Assembly: GCA_002413045.1 (NCBI GenBank)
Contig: DHWF01000026.1
Location: 179,602 to 208,624, forward strand
Length of the DNA stretch: 29,023 bases
Direction of reading: 5' to 3'
From: Chloroflexi bacterium UBA5189
GTDB lineage: Bacteria; Chloroflexota; Limnocylindria; Limnocylindrales; CSP1-4
Shown in pieces: positions 14,917-22,433 of the stretch (within the stretch, counting starts at the first letter, position 1; each line of letters starts with the position of its first letter). Both the position numbers and the translations under genes were made by a program. Below the pieces are notes generated by a model. It was not told the origin of the DNA. It ran no database searches and saw only the letters and a program-made list of their open reading frames with translations.

Positions 14917-15434
14917 GGCCGGCCTCCGTCTCTGGCTTGCAGGTGCATCAGGCGATCGCGCCAGCGCTCCAGCGCCGGCTCGTCCGCAAAGAGGACAAGG
15001 ACCGTGTTGTCGCCGGCGATCGTGCCGACCTGGTCGTTCAGCGAGGACCGGTCGATCGCCTCGGCGATGATCGAGGCGGTCCCCGGACTGGACACGAGGA
15101 GCAGGATCAGGCCGGATCGGCGGACGTCGACGGGGACGTCGCCGAGCACGCGGCGGAGCATCGAATCGTCGCTCCGCGGGAGCGCGGTGAGCGTCGCCGC
15201 GGAGGCGTAGACGTGGCGGTCGTCACGGACGACCTTGACGAGGTCGAGCTCGGCGATGTCGCGGCTGATCGTGGCCTGGGTGGCCTCGAAGCCGCGCTCC
15301 ACCAGGCGCTCGGCAAGCTGCTGCTGGCTGCCGATCTGGCCGTCGGCGACGAGGTCTCGAATCGCCTGGTGACGGGCTTGGCGGATGGCGCGCCCGCTCG
15401 CGGGGACGGGGCTGAGCGCGCGTGGTCGCTCCAT
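14913..15434 (-). CDS. argR: Arginine repressor
   Basis: This 173-residue hexameric transcription regulator uses arginine as corepressor. The N-terminal winged helix (about residues 16-80) contains RQARHQAIRDLVADGQIGSQ and GFEATQATISRDIAELDLVK, with the SR pair (57-58) that reads the operator. The C-terminal domain contains the arginine-binding GTIAGDNTVLVLF (137-149). A short N-terminal tail of about 15 residues precedes the usual start. The ATG at 15434 is 6 nt from TATAGT, so argR has its own leaderless promoter in the 43-bp gap after argH. Its stop overlaps hppD. I see no ArgR-box palindrome directly upstream, so autoregulation is not evident. Confidence 0.94.
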   Translation of the reverse strand: MERPRALSPVPASGRAIRQARHQAIRDLVADGQIGSQQQLAERLVERGFEATQATISRDIAELDLVKVVRDDRHVYASAATLTALPRSDDSMLRRVLGDVPVDVRRSGLILLLVSSPGTASIIAEAIDRSSLNDQVGTIAGDNTVLVLFADEPALERWRDRLMHLQARDGGRP

Positions 15435-15440
15435 CGCTCG

Positions 15441-15446
15441 ACTATA
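15441..15446 (-). promoter_or_regulatory. -10 hexamer TATAGT, leaderless promoter of argR-hppD
   Basis: TATAGT on the minus strand ends 6 nt before the ATG at 15434, within the 43-bp gap between argH and argR. It would allow argR and hppD to be transcribed separately from argGH. The -35 region is not conserved. Confidence 0.55.
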
Positions 15447-15477
15447 CGCCTGAGCGGCCCTCGGGCCTTCCGCCGGA

Positions 15478-16896
15478 TCAGGCGATTCCGAGGCGCGCCG
15501 CGGCGGCGGCAAGCTCCGCGGCGACGCGCGCTGGAGCGGTCCCCCCGATGACATCGGCGCGGCCGATCGCGGCGATCGGCGTGGCCTGCGATCGCAGGTC
15601 GGCGCCGGCGGCGGGATCCTGCGCGAGGGCGAGAGCCGCCTCGTCATCACTCTCCCCGAGGGCGGTCGCGATCTCCTCGTCCGTGAGCTCGTCGAGCTGC
15701 GCGCGCCGGGCCTCGGCCGCACGGACGAGCGCGCCGACGACGTGATGCGCCGCACGGAAGGCCACGCCTCGCTCCACGAGCCGATCGGCGACCGCGACCG
15801 CGGTGATGAAGCCCTCGCCCGCCGCTTCGGCCATGCGCGCCTCGTCCACCTCGAGCTCGCCGATGGCGCCGGCCATGACCTCGAGCGACCCCCGGAGGAT
15901 GGCGCAGCTCTCGAACAACGGCGCCTTGTCCTCCTGGAGGTCGCGCTGGTACCCGAGCGGCAGGCCCTTGAGCATGGCCAGGATCCCGGTCACGTTGCCG
16001 ATGACGCGTGGCGCTCGCCCTCGGACGAGCTCCGCTGGGTCCGGATTCCGCTTGTTCGGGAGCATGGACGAGCCGGTCGAGAAGGCATCCGAGAGCCGCA
16101 CGAACCCGAACCGCGGATTCGACCACCAGACCAGCTCCTCCGCGAGTCGCGACAGGTGGACCATCGCGAGCGCCACGCCCGCGAGCGTCTCGGCAACGAA
16201 GTCGCGATCCCCGGACGCGTCGATGGAGTTGTGGGTCACGCCGTCGAAGCCGAGCTCGGCGGCGACGGCTTCCCGATCGAGGCGGAAGCCCGCACCTGCG
16301 ATCGCTCCGGAGCCGAGTGGCGAGACGTTCGCCCGCCGGCGGGCGTCGGCGAGCCGGCCGCGATCGCGCTCCAGCATCTCCACGTAGGCAAGCAGGTGGT
16401 GCGCGAACAACACCGGCTGCGCGGGCTGCACGTGCGTATGCGCCGGCATGAGCGCGCCCGCATGCCGCTGGGCCAGCTGGACCAGCGCACGTTCGAGGCC
16501 AACGATCCGCGCATCGAGCTCGTCGGTCGTCCGCCGGAGCCATAACCGCAGGTCCGTGGACACCTGGTCGTTGCGGGACCGGCCCGTGTGCAGCTTCCGC
16601 GCGACCGGACCGACCCGGGCCTCCAGCGCGAACTCGAGGTTCATGTGGACATCCTCGAGCGCCGGGTCCCAGGTGACGGTGCCCGCCTCGAGATCGGCCC
16701 GCAGGCCCGCCAGCCCCGCACGCAGGGTGCGGGCCTCGGCAGCCGAAACGACGCCGGCCCGCTCCAGCCCCGACACGTGCGCGATGGAGCCATCGATGTC
16801 GTCGAGCGCAAGCTCGGCATCGACCTCGATCGATCGACCGAAGTCCGCAGCCCGCGGGTCCGGGCGGCCCTCGAACCGACCGCCCCACGTCTTCAC
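15478..16896 (-). CDS. argH: Argininosuccinate lyase
   Basis: This 472-residue enzyme splits argininosuccinate into arginine and fumarate, the final biosynthetic step. It opens with KTWGGRFEG, typical of the family. It carries KLHTGRSRNDQVSTDLRLW (about 101-119), the catalytic HTHVQPAQP near 153-161 and the superfamily signature GSSMLPNKRNPDPAEL at 275-290. The start is a GTG at 16896, 6 bp after the argG stop, so argG and argH form one transcript. Length is normal for bacterial ArgH. Confidence 0.96.
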   Translation of the reverse strand: MKTWGGRFEGRPDPRAADFGRSIEVDAELALDDIDGSIAHVSGLERAGVVSAAEARTLRAGLAGLRADLEAGTVTWDPALEDVHMNLEFALEARVGPVARKLHTGRSRNDQVSTDLRLWLRRTTDELDARIVGLERALVQLAQRHAGALMPAHTHVQPAQPVLFAHHLLAYVEMLERDRGRLADARRRANVSPLGSGAIAGAGFRLDREAVAAELGFDGVTHNSIDASGDRDFVAETLAGVALAMVHLSRLAEELVWWSNPRFGFVRLSDAFSTGSSMLPNKRNPDPAELVRGRAPRVIGNVTGILAMLKGLPLGYQRDLQEDKAPLFESCAILRGSLEVMAGAIGELEVDEARMAEAAGEGFITAVAVADRLVERGVAFRAAHHVVGALVRAAEARRAQLDELTDEEIATALGESDDEAALALAQDPAAGADLRSQATPIAAIGRADVIGGTAPARVAAELAAAAARLGIA

Positions 16897-16902
16897 CGGC
16901 GA

Positions 16903-18171
16903 TCAGGTGCCGACGGCGACGGGTTCCACTGTGGCATCGACGACTTCGACCGGCAGCGTGTCGAGCACGGGCTCGGTGCCGGCGAAGCTGCTGCGCGCGG
17001 CCTCGGTCCGCAACGGCAGGCCGAAGATCGAGATGAAGCCCACGGCGCTGGCATGGTCGAAGGCGTCCCCTTCGTCGTACGTGGCGAGGGCCCGATCGTA
17101 GAGCGAGTTCGGGCTGCGCCGCCCGGCGATCGCCGCGGTCCCGTGATCGAGGCGCATCCGGACCTCGCCGGTGACGTTGCGCTGCGCGGTTCGGACGAAG
17201 TCCCGCAGGTCGCGCTGCAGCCGCGTGAACCACAGGCCGTCGTACGTCGCCTGCGCCACCTCGCCCGCGACCACGGTCCCGAAGCGGAGCTGGTCCTTGG
17301 ACTGCGTGAGACCCTCGAGCGCGCGATGCGCGCCATGCAGGACGACGGCCGCCGGCGCCTCGTAGACCTCGCGGCTCTTGATCCCGACGAGGCGATCCTC
17401 GACATGGTCGATCCGTCCGACGCCATGGCTGCCCGCGAGCGCATTGAGCTGCTCGACGAGGGTGACCGGGTCCAGCGGCGTGCCGTCGATCGAGACGGGG
17501 ATGCCCGCCTCGAAGCCGATCGTGACCTCCGCGGCCTCCGGCGCTTCGGACGGCGCGACCGTCCATGCATAGGCATCCGGCGGCGGCGTCTGCCACGGAT
17601 CTTCGAGCACCCCGGTCTCGACCGACCGGCCCCACAGGTTGACGTCGACGGAGTACGGCGAGGCGTGGGTGACCGGGATCTCGATGCCGCGCGCATGGGC
17701 GTATTCGATCTCCTGGTCGCGGGTCATGCCCATGCCGACGCGCATCGGTGCGACGACCTCGAGCCGGCGATCCAGCGCCTTCACGGCCACGTCGAAGCGA
17801 ACCTGATCGTTGCCCTTGCCGGTGCAGCCGTGCGCGACCGCGTCGGCGCCTTCCCGATGGGCGACGTCGACGAGCAGCTGGGCGATCAGCGGTCGAGCGA
17901 GGGCCGTGGCCAGCGGATAGGCGCCCTGGTAAATCGCGCCGGCCTGCAGCGCCGGCCAGACGAAGCCCTCGACGAACTCGCCGCGCGCGTCGGCGACGTA
18001 GGCCCGGGTCGCGCCCGCGCTGATCGCTCGCGATGCTGCCCCCGGCCGGAGCGAGCCGCCGCCCACGTCGACGGTCAGGGTCACGACCTCGACGTCGTGG
18101 CGCTCCTGGAGCCAGGCGACGGCCACGGACGTGTCCAGGCCGCCCGAATATGCGAGGACGATCTTCTTCAC
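16903..18171 (-). CDS. argG: Argininosuccinate synthase
   Basis: This 422-residue enzyme joins citrulline and aspartate using ATP. The N-terminal ATP-pyrophosphatase loop AYSGGLDTS is at 7-15. GAIYQGAYPLATALARPL and HGCTGKGNDQVRF follow, along with ASPYSVDVNLWGRSVE, all characteristic of ArgG. The C-terminus is slightly longer than in many homologues, as in other long-form (type I) enzymes. The GTG start at 18171 has GGAG about 8 nt upstream, so unlike many genes here it has an untranslated leader. Its promoter must lie in the 118-bp region shared with divergent argF, where two ArgR-box-like palindromes sit. Confidence 0.95.
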   Translation of the reverse strand: MKKIVLAYSGGLDTSVAVAWLQERHDVEVVTLTVDVGGGSLRPGAASRAISAGATRAYVADARGEFVEGFVWPALQAGAIYQGAYPLATALARPLIAQLLVDVAHREGADAVAHGCTGKGNDQVRFDVAVKALDRRLEVVAPMRVGMGMTRDQEIEYAHARGIEIPVTHASPYSVDVNLWGRSVETGVLEDPWQTPPPDAYAWTVAPSEAPEAAEVTIGFEAGIPVSIDGTPLDPVTLVEQLNALAGSHGVGRIDHVEDRLVGIKSREVYEAPAAVVLHGAHRALEGLTQSKDQLRFGTVVAGEVAQATYDGLWFTRLQRDLRDFVRTAQRNVTGEVRMRLDHGTAAIAGRRSPNSLYDRALATYDEGDAFDHASAVGFISIFGLPLRTEAARSSFAGTEPVLDTLPVEVVDATVEPVAVGT

Positions 18172-18225
18172 GGGTGATACTCCGGCACGAGGGGAGCCCG
18201 GAGCGCATGTCGCGGCTCTCTGTCC

Positions 18226-18239
18226 TGCATTAACATGCG
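18226..18239. promoter_or_regulatory. ArgR-box-like palindrome 1 (argG-proximal)
   Basis: TGCAT-TAAC-ATGCG forms a 5-4-5 palindrome with one mismatch. ArgR boxes have the same half-site length and spacing (TGAAT-N4-ATTCA in enterobacteria). It lies between divergent argG and argF. Confidence 0.55.
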
Positions 18240-18254
18240 CCGGCAGCCTCAGTG

Positions 18255-18283
18255 TTGCATAGTCATGCAGCGTTGTCTATCAT
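18255..18283 (+). promoter_or_regulatory. argF promoter (TTGCAT-N17-TATCAT)
   Basis: A -35 TTGCAT (18255-18260), a 17-bp spacer and a -10 TATCAT (18278-18283) are followed 6 nt later by the argF ATG at 18290. This is the best two-element promoter among the leaderless set. The -35 lies inside the second ArgR-box-like palindrome. Confidence 0.65.
18256..18269. promoter_or_regulatory. ArgR-box-like palindrome 2 (overlaps argF -35)
   Basis: TGCAT-AGTC-ATGCA is a perfect 5-4-5 palindrome. Its centre is 30 bp from the centre of palindrome 1, about three helical turns, so a single ArgR hexamer could contact both on one DNA face. It covers the argF -35 element, which fits repression by occlusion. 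Confidence 0.62.
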
Positions 18284-18289
18284 CGGCAG

Positions 18290-19321
18290 ATGCGATCCCC
18301 ATTTTCGATCGGCCATCCCGGCGCCAACCACCTGCTGTCCATCGCCGACCTCGGCGCGGAGGGCATCGGCGAGGTCGTCGAGCACGCCATCACGCTGAAA
18401 TCGCAGGGTGGAGCGGGTCCGGCCGGCACGCAGCCCCTGGCGGGGCGGAACGTCGCGCTCCTGTTCGACAAGCCGAGCCTTCGCACGCGCGTCTCGTTCG
18501 AGGTCGGGATCCGCCGGCTCGGCGGCGCGACCACCACACTGAGCGCCGCCGAGATCGGCCTCGGCAGCCGCGAGCCGCTCGCGGACATCGCGCGCACGCT
18601 CTCGCGCTACGTGGACGCCATCGTGATCCGGATCCACTCGCATGCGCAGCTGCTGGAGCTTGCCGCGGCGTCGGAGGTCCCGGTCGTCAACGCGCTCACG
18701 GAGCACGAGCACCCATGCCAGGCGCTGGCCGACCTCCAGACGATCCGGGAGCACCTCGGCGGGTTTGCCGGGCGCCGGCTCGCCTACCTCGGCGACGGCA
18801 ACAACGTGTGCCATTCGCTGCTGCTCGGTGGCGCCGCGGTGGGCCTCGACGTGCACATTGCCTGCCCGCCCGGCTACGAGCCGGATCCGAGCGTCATGGA
18901 CGAGGCCCGGCTACTGGCGCGAGCGAGCGGCGGGCACGTCGAGGTGAGCCACGACCCAACCGCGGCGGTCCATGGCGCGGACGCCGTCTACACCGACGTC
19001 TGGGCGTCGATGGGCTTCGAGACGGAGGCCGCCGAGCGCGCCCGGGTGTTCGCGCCATTCCGCGTGACGTCGGCGCTCATGCGCGAGGCTCCCGAAGCCA
19101 TCGTGATGCACTGCCTGCCGGCGCACCGAGGCCAGGAGATCGATGGCGACGTCGTCGACGGCCCGTCGAGCGTCGTGTTCGACCAGGCCGAGAATCGCAT
19201 GCACGCCCAGGAGGCGTTGCTCGTCCGGCTGCTCCGGCAGCGGTGGCAGCGGCTCGCCGCACCCGAGCGGATTGCTACCGCCCAGCGCGCCGCGCCAACG
19301 AGGCTCGCCGCTCGCGTCTAG
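18290..19321 (+). CDS. argF: Ornithine carbamoyltransferase
   Basis: This 343-residue enzyme makes citrulline from ornithine and carbamoyl phosphate. The carbamoyl-phosphate loop is KPSLRTRVSFE (61-71). HPCQALAD (141-148) and HCLPAHRG (274-281, ornithine site with the catalytic Cys) are intact, and DVWASMG (236-242) matches the DxxxSMG ornithine motif. The last 20 residues form a non-conserved basic tail. It is the only arg gene on the plus strand: divergent from argG, and convergent with argB with no base between the stop codons. The anabolic role fits its neighbours and the ArgR-box-like sites. Confidence 0.95.
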   Translation: MRSPFSIGHPGANHLLSIADLGAEGIGEVVEHAITLKSQGGAGPAGTQPLAGRNVALLFDKPSLRTRVSFEVGIRRLGGATTTLSAAEIGLGSREPLADIARTLSRYVDAIVIRIHSHAQLLELAAASEVPVVNALTEHEHPCQALADLQTIREHLGGFAGRRLAYLGDGNNVCHSLLLGGAAVGLDVHIACPPGYEPDPSVMDEARLLARASGGHVEVSHDPTAAVHGADAVYTDVWASMGFETEAAERARVFAPFRVTSALMREAPEAIVMHCLPAHRGQEIDGDVVDGPSSVVFDQAENRMHAQEALLVRLLRQRWQRLAAPERIATAQRAAPTRLAARV

Positions 19322-20095
19322 TCAGCCGCGGCGAATCCGCGTTCCGGACGGGCCGCCCCCCAACGCGCGCCGGAGGCCGTCCGAAGCACGGCCGTCGGCG
19401 ATGACCACCTCCGGGCTGCCCGCCTCGACGACCGCGACCGCGCTGCGGACCTTCGGGATCATCCCGCCCGAGATCACGCCGCTGGCAATCAGCTGCTCGG
19501 CTCCGGGGCCATCGAGCGTTGGCACCACGTTGCCCGCTCCGTCGAGGACGCCGGCCGTATCGGTCAGGAGGACCAGGCGCGCTTGGAGGGCTGCCGCGAG
19601 ACCGCCCGCGACCTCGTCCGCATTGACGTTGCAGATCTGGCCGTCGGCGTCGAGCGCGAGCGGCGCGATCACCGGCACCAGGCCCTGGTCGAGCAATGCC
19701 TCGAGGCGGCCGGTCCTCGCGCCGGTGATCCGGGCAACCCGCCCGAGCTCCGGCACCCGTTCCGCGACCAGCAGGCCGGTGTCGATGCCGGTCAGGCCGA
19801 TCGCGTCGATTCCGAGGCCCACGAGCGCGGCGACGAGCTCCGCGTTCACGGCACCGCCGAGCACCGCGACCGCGACCTCGAGGCTTGCCGCGTCGGTGAT
19901 CCGGCGCCCCTCGTGCCATTGGCTCTCGATGCCGAGGCGGGCGAGCCACTCGGACAGGCGCTTGCCGCCGCCGTGCACGATCACCAGCTGGTACCGGCCG
20001 GCGGCCTCGGCAACGCCGCGGAGCGTTGCGTGCTGCTCCCCGAGGGTCTCGCCGCCGAGCTTGACGACGACGCGCTCCGGTCGGTCGTCGCTCAC
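19322..20095 (-). CDS. argB: Acetylglutamate kinase
   Basis: This 257-residue amino-acid kinase phosphorylates N-acetylglutamate, the second step of arginine synthesis. It shows VVVKLGGETLG near residue 9 (ATP phosphate-binding Lys), the VHGGGKRLSEWLARLG glycine loop (40-55), and ICNVNADEVAGGLAAALQA with the substrate-site Asn and Asp. The C-terminus has GGMIPKVRSAVAVVEAG, another family mark. The GTG at 20095 overlaps the argJ stop (GTGA). The stop codon directly abuts that of argF on the other strand. Confidence 0.95.
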   Translation of the reverse strand: MSDDRPERVVVKLGGETLGEQHATLRGVAEAAGRYQLVIVHGGGKRLSEWLARLGIESQWHEGRRITDAASLEVAVAVLGGAVNAELVAALVGLGIDAIGLTGIDTGLLVAERVPELGRVARITGARTGRLEALLDQGLVPVIAPLALDADGQICNVNADEVAGGLAAALQARLVLLTDTAGVLDGAGNVVPTLDGPGAEQLIASGVISGGMIPKVRSAVAVVEAGSPEVVIADGRASDGLRRALGGGPSGTRIRRG

Positions 20096-21369
20096 GTGCT
20101 GTACGCCGAGTTCTCGATGACGTACGCCTCGGTCAGGTCACAGCCGAATGCCTCGCCGGTTCCGTTGCCGAGGCCCAGGTCCAGGCGAAGCAAGACCTCG
20201 CCGCTGTCCATCAGCCGGGAGACCGTCGCCCGATCGAAGTCGATCGGCGCCCCATCGAAGACGGTCACGCCGGCGATGGCCACCGCCAGCAGATCTGGGT
20301 CGAGCGCCACCGGCCGGCCATCGACCATGGCATTGCCGGCAGCGGCGACGATCCGGCCCCAGTTCGGATCACGCCCGTGGATCGCCGCCTTGAGCAGGCT
20401 GCTGGCCACCACGGACCTGGCGACCGCTCGCGCCGCGGCGTCGTCGCGAGCGCCGCTCGCCTGGCAGGTGATGAGCGTCGTCGCGCCCTCGCCGTCGGCG
20501 GCCTGCTGGCGAGCGAGCGACCGCGCAACCGCCTCGATGGCGTTCGCGAGGGTCGTGAGCGCGGCCGAACCCGGAACGACCTCGGCGCCGCCGGCGGCGC
20601 CCGATGCGAGCAGGAGGACGGTGTCGTTCGTGCTCGTGTCGCCGTCGACCGTGAGCTGGTTCCAGGTCCGCGTGACGACCGGCCCGAGGATCGTGGCCAC
20701 CGTCGCCGGCGAGATGGGCGCATCCGTCACGACGAGCGCGAGCATCGTTGCCATGCGCGGGTGGATCATGCCGACGCCCTTGGCGATCCCGGACACCACG
20801 ATCGCGAGATCCGCGTCGCCTCCGCTGGGCAACCGGACCTCCACGCTCGCCGCCTTCGCCCGGCTGTCCGTCGTGCGCATTTGCTCGCCCAGCGCGGCGA
20901 ATGCCACGTCGGTCGCGGCGAGGCCCGCCGGAATCAGCTCGGCGAGCCCGTCGCGAATGGCCTCGACCGGCAGGCGGCTGCCGATGAGGCCCGTCGAGAT
21001 GGCCAGGGTCAGCTCCGGCGCGACGCCGAGCCGGTCGGCGAGCGCGGCCGCGAGGGCCGTCTGGTCGTGGTCCCCGGCGGGCCCCGTCGCGGCGTTGGCG
21101 CAGCCGCTCGTGGACAGGACCGCCGAGGCATATCCAGCGCTCGTCGCGAGGTGCTTCCGGGTGAGCCGGATCGGCGCGGCCGGCGCCCCGTTCGTCGTGA
21201 ACGTGCCGGCGACACTCGCCGGTTGCCCGGTGGTCGCCAGCACGCCGAGGTCCAGCCTGCCCGACGCCTTGATGCCCACCGCCGCCGCCCCGGCGAGGAA
21301 GCCGGCCGGCAGCCGCGCGCGCAGCTCGACCGCCGGCAGGTCGTTGGGAAGCGCCTCGAGCCGGCGCAC
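20092..21369 (-). CDS. argJ: Glutamate N-acetyltransferase/amino-acid acetyltransferase
   Basis: This 425-residue Ntn-hydrolase-type enzyme transfers acetyl from N-acetylornithine to glutamate, recycling the acetyl group. The autocleavage site lies in KGVGMIHPRMATMLALVVTDA, with the nucleophilic Thr at about residue 208, so alpha and beta chains would form. GTFTTNGAPAAPIRLTRKHL and the oxyanion-region STGLIGSRLPVE are typical, as is DTSTNDTVLLLASG after the cleavage site. Whether it can also use acetyl-CoA (bifunctional form) cannot be told from sequence; no separate argA is visible in this window. The GTG start at 21369 follows the argC stop by 1 bp. Confidence 0.94.
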   Translation of the reverse strand: MRRLEALPNDLPAVELRARLPAGFLAGAAAVGIKASGRLDLGVLATTGQPASVAGTFTTNGAPAAPIRLTRKHLATSAGYASAVLSTSGCANAATGPAGDHDQTALAAALADRLGVAPELTLAISTGLIGSRLPVEAIRDGLAELIPAGLAATDVAFAALGEQMRTTDSRAKAASVEVRLPSGGDADLAIVVSGIAKGVGMIHPRMATMLALVVTDAPISPATVATILGPVVTRTWNQLTVDGDTSTNDTVLLLASGAAGGAEVVPGSAALTTLANAIEAVARSLARQQAADGEGATTLITCQASGARDDAAARAVARSVVASSLLKAAIHGRDPNWGRIVAAAGNAMVDGRPVALDPDLLAVAIAGVTVFDGAPIDFDRATVSRLMDSGEVLLRLDLGLGNGTGEAFGCDLTEAYVIENSAYST

Positions 21370-21370
21370 G

Positions 21371-22411
21371 TCAGGGTGCGAGTGGGAGCTGCTCGAGGCC
21401 GCCTGCCTCCGGCAGGTCGAACGCCACGTTGAACGCCTGGATCGCCTGCCCGGCGGCGCCCTTCACGAGGTTGTCCAGGACTCCGATCACGAGAACCCGG
21501 CCCGTCCGGTCGTCGAGGCTGACGTGGACGCGGAACGTGTTGCTGCCGGTCACGTGCTTGGTCGCCGGCGGGTCGGCCACGACCTCGACGAAGCGCTCGC
21601 CGGCGTATGCCGTCGCGTAGAGGTCATCGAGCTCCACCTGGGTGACGGGCCGGCTCGGGCGGACGTGCGCGGCAGACAGGATGCCCCGGGTCATCGGGAT
21701 GAGATGTGGCAGGAAGTCGACCGGCGGCATGGCCGAGCCGGCCACCGCACCGAGCTCCTGCTCGATCTCGGCGACGTGCCGATGGCCGCCGATGCCGTAG
21801 GCCTTGACGCTCTCGTTGACCTCGCCGAACTGCAGGTCGGCCTTCGGATCCCGACCGGCGCCGGAGACGCCGCTCTTCGAATCGACGACGAGATCCCCGA
21901 TCAGCCCGGCGCGCGCCAGCGGGGCGAGCGAGAGGATCGCCGCCGTGGCGTAGCAGCCCGGCGAGGCGATGATCCGGATCGACGCGTCGCGCAGGGCGAC
22001 GAGCTCGGCGCGATGGAGCTCGGGGAGGCCGTAGACGGCAGCGGCGAGCAGGTCCGGCCGGGGATGCTCGAAGCGGTACCAGCGCGGATAGTCGACTGCC
22101 GCCCGGAGGCGGAAATCCGGCCCGAGATCGACGACGGTGACGCCCTTGGCGAGCAGGTCCGGGACGATGGCGGCTGCCGCGCCGTGCGGGAGGCCGAGGA
22201 AGACCGCGTCGAGGCCGTCGGGCAGGGCGGCGGCGACAACATGCCCAGTTGCTCCGAGATGCGGATGGCTGCGACCGATGGGCTCGTTGTCGCGATCCCG
22301 GCCCTGCAGCGCAGCGATCGTCACCGCCGGATGGCGCGAGAGCAGGCGCACGAGCTCACCGCCGCCGTAGCCGGTGGCGCCGATGATGCCGACCTTCAGC
22401 GATCGAGCCAT
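21371..22411 (-). CDS. argC: N-acetyl-gamma-glutamyl-phosphate reductase
   Basis: This 346-residue NADPH-dependent enzyme reduces N-acetylglutamyl phosphate to the semialdehyde. It has the nucleotide-binding GIIGATGYGGGELVRLL (8-24), the catalytic Cys in IIASPGCYATAAILSLAPL and FLPHLIPMTRGIL, the family C-terminal signature. As the first gene of argCJB it starts at the ATG at 22411, with TATAGT 8 nt upstream and no ribosome-binding site. That hexamer is the minus-strand reading of a palindrome shared with the divergent ACT-DUF5612 gene. Confidence 0.95.
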   Translation of the reverse strand: MARSLKVGIIGATGYGGGELVRLLSRHPAVTIAALQGRDRDNEPIGRSHPHLGATGHVVAAALPDGLDAVFLGLPHGAAAAIVPDLLAKGVTVVDLGPDFRLRAAVDYPRWYRFEHPRPDLLAAAVYGLPELHRAELVALRDASIRIIASPGCYATAAILSLAPLARAGLIGDLVVDSKSGVSGAGRDPKADLQFGEVNESVKAYGIGGHRHVAEIEQELGAVAGSAMPPVDFLPHLIPMTRGILSAAHVRPSRPVTQVELDDLYATAYAGERFVEVVADPPATKHVTGSNTFRVHVSLDDRTGRVLVIGVLDNLVKGAAGQAIQAFNVAFDLPEAGGLEQLPLAP

Positions 22412-22419
22412 GGCCGACG

Positions 22420-22427
22420 ACTATAGT
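22420..22427. promoter_or_regulatory. Palindromic ACTATAGT, shared -10 for argC and the ACT-DUF5612 gene
   Basis: ACTATAGT is self-complementary, so TATAGT is read on both strands. On the plus strand it ends 6 nt before the GTG at 22434; on the minus strand it ends 8 nt before the ATG at 22411. The whole intergenic region is 22 bp. Confidence 0.55.
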
Positions 22428-22433
22428 GCGCCG

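Noticed and set aside
14913..15755. A 280-codon version of argR starting at 15755
   Set aside because: The extra N-terminus lies inside argH and is Arg/Ser/Pro-rich. The ATG at 15434 has TATAGT 6 nt upstream and matches family length.
15647..18208. An 853-codon open frame on the minus strand across argG and argH
   Set aside because: It is an alternative frame of argG and argH with no family motifs; the in-frame enzymes are unmistakable.
19583..22426. A 947-codon open frame on the plus strand opposite argB, argJ and argC
   Set aside because: It is an antisense shadow produced by high GC at third positions. All three arg genes show their catalytic motifs on the minus strand.
22374..22433. ATG at 22374 as the start of the ACT-DUF5612 gene
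   Set aside because: It would overlap argC by about 40 bp, and the added residues are not conserved in type. GTG 22434 fits the promoter geometry.
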